64,000 bases of DNA from Annulohypoxylon bovei var. microspora (Eukaryota; Ascomycota; Sordariomycetes; Xylariales; Hypoxylaceae): positions 186,001 through 250,000 of the forward strand of contig MU405233.1 of NCBI GenBank assembly GCA_022836615.1, written 5' to 3'. Position 1 is the first letter of the stretch, and each line of letters starts with the position of its first letter. Below the pieces are notes generated by a model. It had not been told where the DNA came from, searched no databases, and was given only the letters and a program-made list of their open reading frames with translations. Of this stretch, positions 35,117 through 48,029 are shown piece after piece. A program made the translations under genes and the position numbers.

Positions 35117-35125
35117 GACAAAGTT

Positions 35126-35774
35126 TGATGAGTCGGTATCGTTTACAAAAGCCCAAGATTAATACCTTGAAGGCACGCATACGGCCGATAGACGAATGTT
35201 AACAATCCTTTTCCCCCCACAAACCTAGGCAAATTACGTATGCTGAAGAATGAAAATGGTAGAACTAGTACCTAATCGGGTTCGCCTAGAATGTAAAGGT
35301 ACCAGATGTGCACTTTTGACGGTTACTTACCAATTCCTTAGACCCCATTCTATTCTTGTCTTAGTGGCGGCGACGCGTGTATTAAGCCTTGAGGCTCTAA
35401 AAAGGGATTGCTAACCTTACCTAGTCATTTGCGTTATATCCGCCAAACTGCCACCAAAAAAAAAAAGAGGCCCCGGCTCTAATGTGCAGCGCGCTTTGGG
35501 AATCATCGCCGGGAAGAATGAACCTCAATACCGTAGCTAATGTAAGGGATCGAGCAATATATGTTACGTTGCACGTATTATTAACTTTATAATCAGTCGG
35601 GCCAGTTATTTAAAACGTTGTTTTTGCTTTTCAATCTTCAGCTGTGCCGACTTAATATTGAGCATGCCCCGCGCGCTTTTATTGGACATTAATTGAAACA
35701 TATATGCATTTTGGTACGACCAGAAATACGAATGCAGGTAAATCACCATGAAGCTTTTGCCGGGTGAAGGTATT
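35126..35774. other. intergenic between fold-back element and AT-rich island
   Basis: 650 bases of mixed composition with an A-run at 35455-35466; no coding signal. Confidence 0.45.
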
Positions 35775-37355
35775 ATTTGGATTAATTATAACTTATTATA
35801 ACTTTTCCATATAAAAATAATAAATATCGAACACCTTTAACCTAAGGTTTTTAAGTAATAAATATAATTTTAAAAACATAAATTATTAAATAAAATAAAG
35901 TAATTTAAATTTATATAAAACGGAATACGTAATTTAAATATTATAAATAATATAATTTTAAATAATAATAATATTAAAATAATAATCGGATTATATTTAT
36001 ATATTTTAACGTTAATTTTATTAATAAAATATAATTCACGGCGTAATTATTAAATTTAAATAATTAAATATATTATACGGTCATTTTATATTAAAATCCG
36101 ATATTAAAATAAAACATATAATATAATTTTAAAAAAATATTTAATCGAATAATAATTAAATTATAATACCGTAATATTATTTAATTATTTAAACGTTATA
36201 ATTTATAACGATTTTAATAAATTAAATTTTAAAAATTTAATTAATTTTTTTAAATTAATTCGTTATTAATTAAATTATTAATAATTAATTATTATTTATA
36301 ACATTATTTAAATTTTAAAAATATATTATACGTTAATTTTCGATTTAATTTTTTTTATAAAAATTACGAATAAATTTATAAAATAAAATTAACGTTAATT
36401 ATTAAAATAATTTTATATTTAATAATAATTAAATATATTTTATTTATATGTAATATTTTACGATATTTATATAAAATATAATATATAAAATATTTCGAAC
36501 GTGTAATATTTAATAAAAACATGTAAAAGATTTATAAATATATATTATATATTTAATTTTTTAATATAATTTCGTTACGAATAATTTTTTATTTTAAAGA
36601 TTTTTTTTTTTAATTAATATACTTTTTATATTTATTTAATAAATATCGTAATAATAAAAAGTGGTTTCGAAAAATGATTTTATATTATAAAACGTGTTTA
36701 AATTATAATTAAAATTAATTCGTTTTTAAGCGTTTTAAAATTAAAATCATTTTTAATAAAAAATCATTTTATAATAAAAAATCGTTTTATATTATAAAAT
36801 TATTTTTTATTTTTTTTCGTTATTTTTTTTATTATTTACCATTTATTTAACCATTTATATATAAGTTTATAAATTTATAAATTTATTAATTTATTAATTT
36901 ATTAATTTATTAATTTATTAATTTATTAATTTATTAATTTATTAATTTATTAATTTATTAAATAATTTATTAATTTATTAATTTATTAATTTATTAATTT
37001 ATTATTACGTATTTATTAATTTATTATTATATATTTATTAATTTATTATTACGCATTTATTTATTAATTTAATAAATTTAACACGATAATAATATTAATA
37101 ATATTATTATATAAATGTATAAATATATAAATATATAAGTGTATAAATGTGCGAATGTACGGATATATAAATAAATAAATAAATGTATAAATATAAAAAA
37201 TAAAAAAAAATAAAAAAAAAATTTTAAGTTTTTTTTTTTTTTAATGTTATTATTATTATTATACATGTAAGTTTTTTTATTATTATAACCCGTGTTATTA
37301 TTATAATTATTATTATAATAATTATTATTATTATAAATTATTATTATTATTATAA

Positions 37356-37388
<33 letters not shown>

Positions 37389-37685
37389 AATGTAAATATT
37401 ATTATTATTATTATAAATATAAATGTTAATGGTAAATAATTAAAAAAACGAAAAAAAAAACTTTTAAGTTTTTTATAAAAAAGTTTATAAAAGTGGTAAA
37501 AAAGGAGTAAAATGGTTTTATTTAAAATAATAATTTTAAGTTTAAAAATTATTTTAATTTTTAAAATCGGTATATTTTAAGCATGTATTTTTTTATATAA
37601 TTTATATGAAAGGGTACATTAAAAGATTAAAATAATTTTAATGTTAAAATGGTTTTAAAAATAAAATCATTATTATAATACACCT
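35775..37685. other. AT-rich island 1 (RIP-type composition)
   Basis: About 1.9 kb of almost pure A/T. Remaining cytosines lie mostly in CG pairs (acg, tcg), and CA/TG pairs are depleted in favour of TA, the signature left by repeat-induced point mutation. No coding frame or intact repeat can be recognised. It contains an octamer microsatellite and TTA/TAA runs (37290-37395). Confidence 0.8.
36875..37075. repeat. AATTTATT octamer microsatellite
   Basis: AATTTATT is repeated in tandem more than a dozen times between about 36875 and 37005, with degenerate copies to 37075, interrupted by a few acg/ata units. Confidence 0.85.
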
Positions 37686-38935
37686 TTTCCCGCTATGGTA
37701 AGTACCTAAGAGTTTTATTTATATCACATTTAATAAGTCACTTTAACCACACCTCGACTATTTACGGTGTATTAAACCATGACACAAACTTCCCCTTAGA
37801 TTCTTTACCGTGGATGATATTTTTCTTCTTTAATCTAACAAATCATCCTCATACCTAATCAACACTCATTACATCCCAGCTGCCAGGCTAGTCCTTCTAA
37901 ACGCTAATAAATGACGTTAAAGTTCAATAAAGCAAAATAACCTTCATGCCTCTCCTAAGCGTATATCTTAAAGTGATAGCTAACTTCGGCTGCGTGTTAA
38001 GAGTATCGACCAAGCCACTTCATCAATTTAATGTTGAATTTGATATATGACATTTGACACCAACTTCCAATTGGCTCCTGACGTGGTAGTTACATGAAGT
38101 TATCTTTTTCTTTAGGAAATGTTTAGATTGAAGTGCCGTTGTTACATTATCTCCAAAAACACGATTTGTTCCGATTGGATATTAGGCCGACTGTCGTTGG
38201 AAAGAGTTGCTTGGCGTGTGATGATATGCCGCCGAAGATTATGTTGCCGCTATTATCCGCAGCGGACCACCAACTCACGTTCTCTACTTCGACCGTGGAC
38301 CGTGGGATGTCGGTCGTCTTCACCGCGATTCACTAGCGATGCCGGACTAAGAATATTGGGCTTTCAAAGTCGGTGTAGTCTTCGAGCTTATCAGCGAGTA
38401 TGGAAATACAACATAATGTGGGAATTAGCATGCCATTTTGACGCCCTGCTGCCAGAGAAAAGGTCGGGGCATTTGGGAGACATTGGCCCCTAATATCGAA
38501 AACTCTGTACTTGGGTAATCAAGATGGAAGCCACCCGATTGACAAAATCTGTCCAATAGAAAGTTGCGGACTTGTGGGCTCCCCTGCGACGATCGCCTGG
38601 AGCCGCTCCGGTCGCCTTCGTCGCCCCGGATTTCTGCACGTCGGCTCCACACTGGGGGAACAGTCGGAGCGGCACTCGGGACGTGTTGGTGGGTTCGTAT
38701 CGAGCCGAAGGGGTCCCTATAGGCTATATTATTAAGTTCTTTTGCTAATAAACTTCCAATAGCGCCGAAGACGGAGTGTCACAGCGAAGTATACCGTGAC
38801 ATGGGCTTGTTGTGATTGATCGTTCTTATGGTGAGATTTTTCCCAACTTTAATGTGTTTGAAATGGCCATTGTAGACAAATCTTCCTAACTTCCTCCATT
38901 CAACTTTTATTTTTTCGGTGGTTACAATCGTGATC
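37686..38935. other. intergenic between AT-rich island 1 and the MCT-like transporter
   Basis: No supported gene. Frames at 38119-38493 and 38425-38652 (opposite strands) were inspected and not recognised. The last 150 bases form the transporter promoter. Confidence 0.45.
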
Positions 38936-40552
38936 ATGGCGAGCCAAGACAGTAGTGATCAATACCAAGAAAAACATAGCTCGGCGATGGCCGAGCTCCA
39001 TGAAGAAGACAGTGGATCCATCGCTTCGTCCTCTGACGATATTAATGCTATCCGACGAAACGGAACTAAGGGCGAGGACGACATTGCGCAGAGGACCGGA
39101 ACACAAGATAAGCGCTCGAGAGTCTCTGAAGACCTAAGGAGAACGACCAGCAACGTACTCGCACACGTCGCCTCTCGCATCACTACTAGGACATGGCCGG
39201 AACCACCACCTCCGCCGGACGGAGGCTCCCATGCATGGACACAAGTCGCAAGTATGCAAAGCTCATAACACCCCTTACGAGATACCCTCTAGCTTAGATG
39301 CCGTGAGAAATAATGAGAGTAACATCACTAACTCGTGACAGTGGGGTGGCTAGTTATCTTCACTACATGGGGATGGGTCAATTCCTTCGGTAGCTTTCAG
39401 ACCTACTACACATCAGTATTGCCGCAATCCCCATCGACGATATCGTGGATTGGGTCAGTGCAAATATGGTTCTGCCTAGTCATAAGCGTCATATCCGGCC
39501 GTCTGCTAGACGCCGGTCTATTTCTACCGACTTTTATGGTCGGCGCGGTCATTCAGGTGCTCGGCATGTTCCTGATGAGCATCTCAGATCAATACTGGTC
39601 TCTGATGCTGACCCAAGGCGTTCTGACCGGAATTGGATCCGGGATCTTCTTCACCCCGTCTCTCGCCCTCGTTGCGACTTACTTCGATAAAAGGCGCGGC
39701 CTCGCTGTCGGGCTTGCGACAACGGGTAACTCTGCTGGCGGAATCATCTATCCGGTCGTTGTCAGGCAGTTGATTCCCACGTTGGGATTCGCATGGACTA
39801 CGAGAGTTCTGGCGTTTATTAACCTAACATGTCTTTCCATCGTGTTTGCGTTTATGCGCCCACGCCTGCCGCCAAGGAAATCAGGTCCCCTTATTGACTT
39901 TGCCGCGTTTCGCGAGTGGCCGTATCTGGGCGTCGTCGGCGGCATCTTCGCTACATCGATGTCTAACTATTTCACCTTCTACTATGTAAGTAACATCAAA
40001 TTACTTTGCCGCGGAAAGAATTCTGCTAACTTGTTAATGTAGATCGCATCTTTCGGTAGAGAGTCATTGGGTCTCTCATACTCGTCCGCTTCGATCATGG
40101 TCATACTTATCAACGGAGCTGGAATCATATTTCGAGTTATACCCCCCATAATCGCCGATCGCATCGGTCCGATTAATGTCATGTTCCCTGTTACTTTTGC
40201 ATGGGCTCTTGTCGCGTTCTGCTGGCTCGCCGTGGATGACGTTCCAGGCTTGTATGTGTTTACGTGTTTCTATGGTATCTGTTCCGGGAGTTTTCAATGT
40301 CTCACCGCCACGGCTGTTGCAAGCATCACGAAGAGACTCGACACGGTTGGAACGAGGCTCGGAATGGCTTTCAGCATTTCTTCCTTTGCCTCATTAACTG
40401 GTCCGCCCATCGGTGGGGCAATCCAGGCCGCTAGCGGTGGAAAATTCACCGGTGCACAGGCTTGGGCAGCCTGTATGACTTTCATCGGTTTTCTGTGCTT
40501 CGCGTTCGTGAGGGTGAATAAAGCCGGGTGGGAGCTGAAGGTGAGATGTTAG
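38936..40552 (+). CDS. MFS monocarboxylate-type transporter (MCT-like)
   Basis: Three exons: 38936-39251, 39342-39985, 40043-40552; phases agree, product 489 residues. The first 90 residues are hydrophilic, Ser/Glu/Asp-rich and cytosolic, ending in PEPPPPPDGGSHAWTQVAMGW, the conserved [D/E]G[G]-x-W entry of the monocarboxylate porter family. Twelve hydrophobic segments follow, with GWVNSFGSFQTYY, a WIGSVQIW segment, RRGLAVGLATTGNSAGG between TM4 and TM5, and ITKRLDTVGTRLGMAF in the second half. Expected to move a monocarboxylate or a small organic compound across the plasma membrane; fungal relatives include riboflavin and nicotinate-type carriers as well as Esbp6, so substrate is open. It lies between two AT-rich islands yet its reading frame is intact, with no RIP-like bias. 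Confidence 0.88.
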
Positions 40553-41327
40553 GATGTGCATATGATTATCATGAGGACTGGAAAAGGGTAAATTTGGTAT
40601 ATAATGGTTTGGGAAAATTGGAGATGGATTTGAGTAATAATAAGTAATGAATAGTAGCTAATGTTTAAGGAATCACATATGTTTTGAAAGGTGGTATGGT
40701 ATTGGAGATTCGGTCTCTCGGCTTTCACCTTGGTAGGTTGGTAGGTAGGTAGACAAGTGCTTTACCCCTGAAAACAGGGGTAGAAATATTAAGAAGGGAA
40801 AATGTAGGAAACATAATGGGAATGTCTTAAAAGATCTCTTTTATCTGTTTATTTCTGGTATTTGATACCTTGGGGTTCCTATATGTTCATTTTTAGCGCA
40901 TTTCTTGAAAAAAATCGTAATCGTCTTCTTACAGTGGCCTTGGCTTGTGTTGTCAAGCCCAAACCTTTGTGTAATATGAAAAATCGTAGGGTGCAAGCTA
41001 ACCTAAGCTTGTGAAACCTGACCTCGTTACCGCCTGACTAAGGCATTTCGTCTGCGAAGAAGTTAATAGAGTTGCAAAATGCCTCACTCCCACCGGCCTA
41101 TATGGGCAGAGGAGTTGCTGTTCGGAATGGATGGCGAAGTGGGGATATAAATGGCGCCCCTTCAAGTGGGAGGCTTTCTTCTGGGAGATTACGCATTGGC
41201 CGTCCAGTGTAGAAGAGAACTTGACAGATGATCTCCCTGAGAATTACCTAACCATGCCTATAAACCTTTCACCAGCATCTACCGGGGACCCCCAACCATC
41301 CAAGCCGTTATATAACCGACGGCCTCC
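40553..41327. other. intergenic
   Basis: No gene supported; a 76-codon plus-strand frame at 41131-41361 is not recognised. GGTA tetranucleotide repeats occur at 40735-40750. Confidence 0.45.
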
Positions 41328-41832
41328 TCAACATATGACACCCAAGCTAGAGAGGGAATGAGTATCGATAAGGTCGCGATGTACCTGCTCGTTTGGATCC
41401 CAACACGCATCCTCAACAACAGAGACGACAAAGTTTATATCGGTGCCGTGCGACATAGTTCCCATGATTACACCGCCGGTCGCGATGCCGCCAAGAACAT
41501 GGGTAACACTGAGCTTGTCTCGCAGGTGTGATGCGATACTCTCATTTTCAAGGCCGGACCGGATGCCTGGAGCTCTCTTATAAACGGTCCCGCAGTCAGT
41601 GCTGCGGTTGTTAAGAATAAAACCAGCGAATTCAGTTCTCCGCCGATCCTCAATTGGGGATGGCGGCGTTATTCTCACGTGCTGCCTCTAAGAGGAATTC
41701 GGCCGAATTGATCAGCTTCTCTTTACCTGGGCTCGGGATCATGTCGACTAAAATATTCCGATAGTTAAGGAACAAGAGTATAATTTCAGACGGCGCGTAC
41801 GCTGACGGCTTGGAAAGGTCGCTGCCGCTCAT
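41328..41832 (-). pseudogene. isochorismatase-family cysteine hydrolase remnant
   Basis: Two frames together resemble an isochorismatase-like hydrolase. The first, from an ATG at 41832, gives SEIILLFLNYRNILVDMI and then EFLLEAARENNAAIP before a stop at about 41653. The second, one base shifted (41678 down to 41328), gives THVLGGIATGGVIMGTMSHG and VVSVVEDACWDPNEQVHRDL, the usual second half with the cis-peptide loop and the nucleophile position. The middle 40-60 residues of normal family members seem missing. In the first motif the catalytic Asp position reads Asn, and the nucleophile position reads Ala in GIATGG, so the product would be inactive even if joined. Intact members are 180-220 residues. 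Confidence 0.6.
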
Positions 41833-42449
41833 GGTGGTGTTGTTCTGAGCTTTCGCGCCGATGATTAGTTAGGCGATTGGGAACATAAATCTGCTTCAAG
41901 GTTTTAAACAAAGCAGTTGGCTGAAGCCACTTTCCAAGTAGATGCCCCTACTCTCCCTTGCATGGAAACATTGTGGCTTATAAGTTGCGCGGATATTTGG
42001 AAGCATCTTTCTAGAAGCATTTCGCATTCATGAATTTTAAATCATGAGAGTATGGGTAGGTCATGATCGGGTACAAGAAATTTAGAGGACCCTAGGTATC
42101 TAGCCTTATCTGTGTCAGCGTACAGCCTGTGGCTTGGATATTTAGAAGGTACCTATTTAATGTTAGCTGTATTTATTTGATTTCGGGGGGTTTATGAAGA
42201 CATGCTAGTTTGAAAAGCTGCAAATATAATCATCATAAGTCGTATGTTAACGGCTTGATTATAAGGATGCCAGTTTAGAAATAAGTGTGTAGAAGTCAAG
42301 ATCTGATGTCTACGCTCTACTGAGGAGATCGCATCATCATAGGCCATCCTTGGCGCGTGGTAGTTGAGCTTGTTGTGTCAGAAAGCGAACTAGAAATGTG
42401 CATGAGAGATATATAGAGGCATTTAATTCCGAGAAGTATCATCCAATAA
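41833..42449. other. intergenic left of tRNA-Gly
   Basis: No coding region recognised; composition becomes AT-leaning towards the tRNA. Confidence 0.45.
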
Positions 42450-42520
42450 GCATGAATGGTGTAGCGGTAACATTCAACCCTTCCAAGGTTGAGCTCGGGG
42501 TTCGACTCCCCGTTCATGCA
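42450..42520 (+). tRNA. tRNA-Gly (anticodon UCC)
   Basis: Acceptor stem GCATGAA pairs perfectly with TTCATGC (42513-42519), discriminator base A. D-arm GGTGTAGCGGTAACA, anticodon stem CAACC/GGTTG around loop CTTCCAA giving UCC, and T-arm GGGGTTCGACTCCCC. No intron. The internal A- and B-box promoters are intact. It sits 130 bases from the edge of AT-rich island 2 and 231 bases from the solo LTR. Confidence 0.95.
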
Positions 42521-42750
42521 TTCTTAATTAAACATGGAATTTCCTGAATTCTCATTGGATTTACTTTTTCTCAAATTTTGCCCACTTGGCGCTAAAAAAT
42601 GCTACTTGTCAGGCTTTAAATCAGCCGACTTTTTACCGGAGCTTCGCATTTAAAGTTAAGGACTTTTAAAAAGAATTATATTTTTAAAAAAAATTTTAAA
42701 TTATTTTAATAAATTTAAATTAAAGATGTTTTTTTTTTATACTTTTTTAA
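42521..42750. other. transition into AT-rich island 2
   Basis: AT content rises sharply after about 42650. No gene. Confidence 0.5.
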
Positions 42751-43061
42751 TGTTACGGGTCGAGGACCCGGAAAATTAATTAAAATAAAAATTAACGCGA
42801 GCTTATATTATGGTTATAAACGCGATAAACGTGGGTCCCCATAATAAAGTTATTAATAACCTTAAATGGGTCGTGGAAATTATTAAAACACGTATAAAAG
42901 GGGTTTCCACGTTAATTAATTTAATCCATACTTTTAAATATAAATATCGTAACTTTAAAAACGAAGGGTTATTATTTTTTTTTTTTTTTTTATTAATGAA
43001 AATAACCTCATTTTTAACCTCATATAACACAAGTTTACCGTTGTTTATAAAAACCGTTACA
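42751..43061. repeat. solo LTR of the Ty3/gypsy element, well preserved
   Basis: 311 bases running TGTTACGGG ... CCGTTACA, with TG..CA ends and near-inverted termini, flanked by the 5-base duplication TTTAA (42746-42750 and 43062-43066). It aligns along its whole length with the two LTRs of the element at 44002-49666, but keeps GC-rich words (TGTTACGGGTCGAGGACCC) that are changed by C-to-T or G-to-A in the other two. The absence of internal sequence marks it as a solo LTR. An in-frame stretch inside it is not a gene. Confidence 0.9.
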
Positions 43062-43066
43062 TTTAA

Positions 43067-44001
43067 TTATTACGAAATTAAATTAATTAAAAACTTTAAA
43101 TTTTTTAAATATAATAAAAAACATTTTTAATTTAAAATAATTTTATTATTTTTCGCGTTTTACGCCATTATTAAAATAATTAAACCACGAATATTTTAAC
43201 GAACTTTATAAATTTTTCATTAAATATAATTTAATTTAATTAATTACGTTATTACGTATTTAATAAACTTTTTTTTAATTTTATACGACGTTTCGTTTTT
43301 ATTTTATTTCATTATAATTTTAATCGTGATTTTAATCGTAATTTTAAATGTTAAACCGCGATTAAATTATTAATTTTTTAAAAATTAATAAAAAGTTAAT
43401 ATATAATAATTTTAACGTTTAAATTTTAATAATTTTATATTTACCGTAATTTTTTAATTATAAAATTAAACGTTTAAAAGTTTTTAATTTAACGATTTAA
43501 ATAATTTTATTTTAATTAAATTACATGTAATAAAACGTATATAATAAAATATTAAATATTATATTTATTTTAATTTTATTATTTTAAACCGGCCGCACGT
43601 AATAAACGCGATTTTATATAATAAATATTTTAAACCGCGATTAAATTATTAATTTTTTTATTTTTAATAATTATAATAATTAAACGGGTAATTAAAAAAT
43701 TAAAAAATTTATTTTTAATAAAAAGTTTAAATTATTTAATAAATAATAATTTATATATTAAATATATTTATTAATATTTATTTTAAATATAAGTTTAATA
43801 AATTTAATAATTTATAATTAAAATTACGGTAAACCGTAACTTAATTATAATTAAAAAAAATTAATATATAAATAATTTCGAACGTAAATTTATTTTATAT
43901 TTTATTAATTATTAAATTTAAAATTAATTAAACGATTAATAATAATATTATCGTAAAAAAATAAACGATTTTTTATATAATTAAATTTAAATTTATAATA
44001 A
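43067..44001. other. AT-rich island 2, left part
   Basis: Heavily AT-rich DNA between the solo LTR and the full element, with CA depletion. The stretch 43861-43955 recurs at 49700-49795, just past the other end of the retrotransposon. Confidence 0.7.
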
Positions 44002-44312
44002 TATTATAAATCGAGGACTTAAAAAATTAATTAAAGTAAAAATTAACGTAAATTTACATCATGGTTATAAACGCGATAAATATAAATTTTTATAATAAAA
44101 TTATTAATAATTTTAAATAAGTTATAAAAGTTATTAAAACACATATAAAAAAAGTTTTTATATTAATTAATTTAATTTACACTTTTAAATATAAATATTA
44201 TAATTTTAAAAACGAAAAATTATTACTTTTTTTTTTTTTTTTATTAATAAAAATAACCTTATTTTTAACCTTATATAATATAAGTTTACCATTATTTATA
44301 AAAACCGTCACA
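44002..44312 (+). repeat. 5' LTR of the Ty3/gypsy element
   Basis: 311 bases, TATTATAAATCGAGGAC at the start and CCGTCACA at the end; the start is the RIP-changed form of TGTTACGGGTCGAGGAC in the solo copy. Confidence 0.88.
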
Positions 44313-46787
44313 TATTTTTATTAATTATTTTTTAATTAATAAAAATTTTCGAAAAAACATCCATCGCATTAAATAATAATTTAATACATAAATATTTCTT
44401 AAATAATAAATAATTAAAACTTTATAACATTTATCGTTTTTTATTAACATAATTTAAATATATATAAATTTTTTAATAATTTTTTTAATAACTTTATAAT
44501 TAATTTATTAAATAACTTTAATTCGTTTTATAAAATTAAAAAAATAACTTTAATTAAAAATAAATATTTAACTTAAATTAACGAATAAAAGGATTTTTTA
44601 ATATATATAATTATATTAAATTTTTTTATTTTAAAAAACTTAATATACTTTAAATTAAAAAAAAACAAATATTTAAAAATTATATTTTTAATTTCGGTTA
44701 AAAAACGATAACGTTTAACACAATGGTTTAATACGGGAAAACTTAATAAATAATATAATAATTAAACCTTTATTTAAATTTTAATTAAAAAATTTAAAAA
44801 TAAATAATTAATTTAAACCATTTATTAAGATTTAATTAAAATACGTTAAGGTATTTTTTAATATTTCGGTGATTTTTTTATTAATTTCGAAAATAAATTA
44901 ATTTTAATTAACGGGTTATATTAAAAAAAGGAAAATAAAATTAATTATATTAATATAAAATTAAATAATAAATTAAAAAACATTTTTATAATTAAAAAAT
45001 TAAATAAAAAAAATTATAATAAATAAATAATTAAAGTTAATAACGTAACGGTTAAAATGGAAAAGGTACCGGATTATAAAAAAAAAAATAATTACTTTAT
45101 AACCATTTAATATAAAAGAACATTTAATTAAAAGGTCGTTAATTTTATTAATACGGTAATTACTTAAAAATAAAAATTAAAATTTAATAAAAATGGAAAT
45201 ACGGTTATAAATGAGGTGAATTATATAACTTTAACCGTTATAATAATTATAACGATAAATTAAATAAATAATTCACGTTAAAATAATAATAATTTATTAA
45301 AAATATAATGAAAATTAAATTAAAAGTTTAAAAAACTTAAAAAAAAAAGCAAGTATGTTTATTATACGAAAATAAAGCACCTTATAATAACTTATTTATC
45401 GTTTCGAATCGCATTTTAATTAAACCGCGGCAACGGAAATGGCACGCCACAAATGACCATTATAAAGGTTTAAAATAATTAAAATGTTAAAAATAATTAT
45501 AAATTATTAAAATACTTAAAAAACAAATAACTTTTAAATAAAATTACGTTTAAAAATTAATATTAAGATTTATAAATATTAAAAAAACTTTAAATAAAAT
45601 GTATACCACTTTTTTTTTAATTAAAACCTTATTAAATAAATAAAAGTTTATTAATACATTTATAAATTTAAAATATTTAATATATTTAACATTTAATAAA
45701 AGATTTATATAATAAATAAAATTATTACGTATATTTATTTAAAAGAAAAAATTAAAATTAATTAAAAATAAAAAATTTTATATAATTAATATATTTATAT
45801 ATATAAAAATTAATATAAACGGTAAAAAGAAACGAATATAAAGTTATATTATTTTAAATTTCACATTCCTTTTAATATTAAAAAAACCGTAAATAAAATA
45901 AAATAATATTATTTATAAAGTAAAAAAAAAATTAATTAAAATAAATTTAAAAAAACATGGTTTAATAATATACGAAAAAAGTTAAAATACCATTTAAACA
46001 TTTTATAACGTTAAAATAAAGTGTTTATAAATTAAAGAAATTAAATATATAATAAGAAATATATTTTTAATATTTATAATTTAAAAAAAAAAACGTTAAT
46101 ATAAAAAAAATAATAAAAACATTTAAATCTTTAATATTACCATACGAAATATTAATATCGCATTAAAAAAAAAAAAAATTTACGATTAATTAAATCCGAA
46201 AAATATTATTTAATAAATTAAAAAATTAAATTAAAAATTTCTTAAATAATAAAAGTATAACGTTATTATTATTAAGGTTAAGGTTAAACATTAAGGTTAA
46301 TTTATAAAAAAATAATTAAAGTAAAAAAAAAGAAATTTTATAAGGGCTTTTATATAATATATTAAAAAAAAAGCTTTTAATATTATGAAAAATTTTAATA
46401 AACTTATTAAATAAAAAATGAATTAAAGTTAATAATTTATTAAAAAAAACATTAATATTATTTATAAAAAAATTAAAAAGTAACCTCCGATTTTATATAA
46501 ATTATAAAACCTTTAATACCATTTCGACATATAACCATTACTTATTATTATTAATTAAAGAAACTTTATAATCTTTTTATAAAATTAAATGGTTAATTAA
46601 AATTAACATTAAAGTTACATTTCATAAGTTATAAATAAAAAAAATAAATAAATAAAAAACCATTTTTCGCATTTAATTTAAAGCTTTTAAATAATTAATT
46701 ACATTTTTTAAATTATATAAAACATTAATGGTGTTTTAACGTTATATTAATAAAACCTTATTTAACCTTTTAAATAATTATTATTTA

Positions 46788-47006
46788 ATGTACATAAATA
46801 ACGTAATAATTTATTTAAATAAGTTTTATAAAAATCACATAAATAAAATTAAAATAATATTAAAACATTTTAATAACATTAATTTAAAATTAAATTTTTT
46901 TAAATGTTTTTTTATTATAAAAGAAATTAAATATTTAAACTTTATTATTATAATAAAAAAAAAAATTAAAGTAAACCTTAATAAAGTTATAACCATTAAA
47001 AGATAA
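46788..47006 (+). pseudogene. reverse transcriptase fragment of the retrotransposon
   Basis: The longest surviving frame in the element, 72 codons. It covers the palm-domain region of the Ty3/gypsy reverse transcriptase: YINNVIIYLNKF, NINLKLNFFKCFF, KEIKYLNFIII. In active enzymes the box is Y-x-D-D; here both aspartates are Asn. It is not a host gene. Confidence 0.85.
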
Positions 47007-48029
47007 AAATTATTTATAAATATATAAAAAATTCATAACTTTTTAAGGTTTATAAATTTTTATAAAATATTCATCGAAGAATTTAATAAATTAATTACTT
47101 TTTTAACCATTTTAATGAAAAAAAGGGTTTTTTTTAAATAAAGGTAAAAAATAAACGCGGCGTTTAAAAAATTAAAATATTTATTTATTACCGCATTAAT
47201 TTTAATTTATTAAAACTTTAATTAAAAAACGTATTTAAAAGCGGATTACTTAAAATGGGTTTTAAAAGTTTATTTTTTATAAAAAAATTATAATGAAATA
47301 TTAAAGCTTATAATTTATTATTTAATAAAATTATTATTAATTAAATATAATTATAAAATATATAATAAAAAGCTTTTAACGATCGTTAAATTAATAAAAA
47401 CATGGTAAAAAAAGTTATAAAAAATGGTTAAACTTTTTACGATTTTTATAAATTATAAAAATTTAAAATATTTTATAATTACCCGTAAATTAAATAAACG
47501 TTAAATACATTAAAAGTAAACTTTATTAAAATTTAACTTTATTATAAAGTATCGGGTCGGTAAAAAAGTAAAATAATTTAATGTTTTATTAAAATAAGGT
47601 TAAAATATTTTAATAAATTAAAAAAATGAAAAAATGGTAAATTATATATAACGTTTATTTAAATAAAAATGGTTATTTTTAATAAAAATAACGGTAATAA
47701 ATATTTAAATATTTTTAATAAATATTATTAAAATGTTAAAAAAAGGGGTAATATTAAATTAAAACCTTATAATTATATTTATTAAAAAAAGAATCTTTTA
47801 TAATAAGGATTTATAAGCTTTATAAAATTAAAAAGTTATTAAAAATATAAACTTTAAAATGATTTATAAGGTTATTAATAAAAATAATCGTTATTTCCCG
47901 TTAACTTTTAAAGATTATAAGGTTTTAATTATTAAATATAACTTAAATAATAAAGGAATTATATCGTTTAAAAAACGAATATAAATATTAAATTAAAAAC
48001 CTTTTAAAATAATTATAATTTAAAATATT

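Noticed and set aside
37078..37266. 62-codon frame in AT-rich island 1
   Set aside because: Low-complexity Phe/Ile/Tyr stretch made by AT-rich DNA.
42810..43130. 106-codon frame near tRNA-Gly
   Set aside because: Overlaps the solo LTR and runs past its end; AT-driven chance frame.
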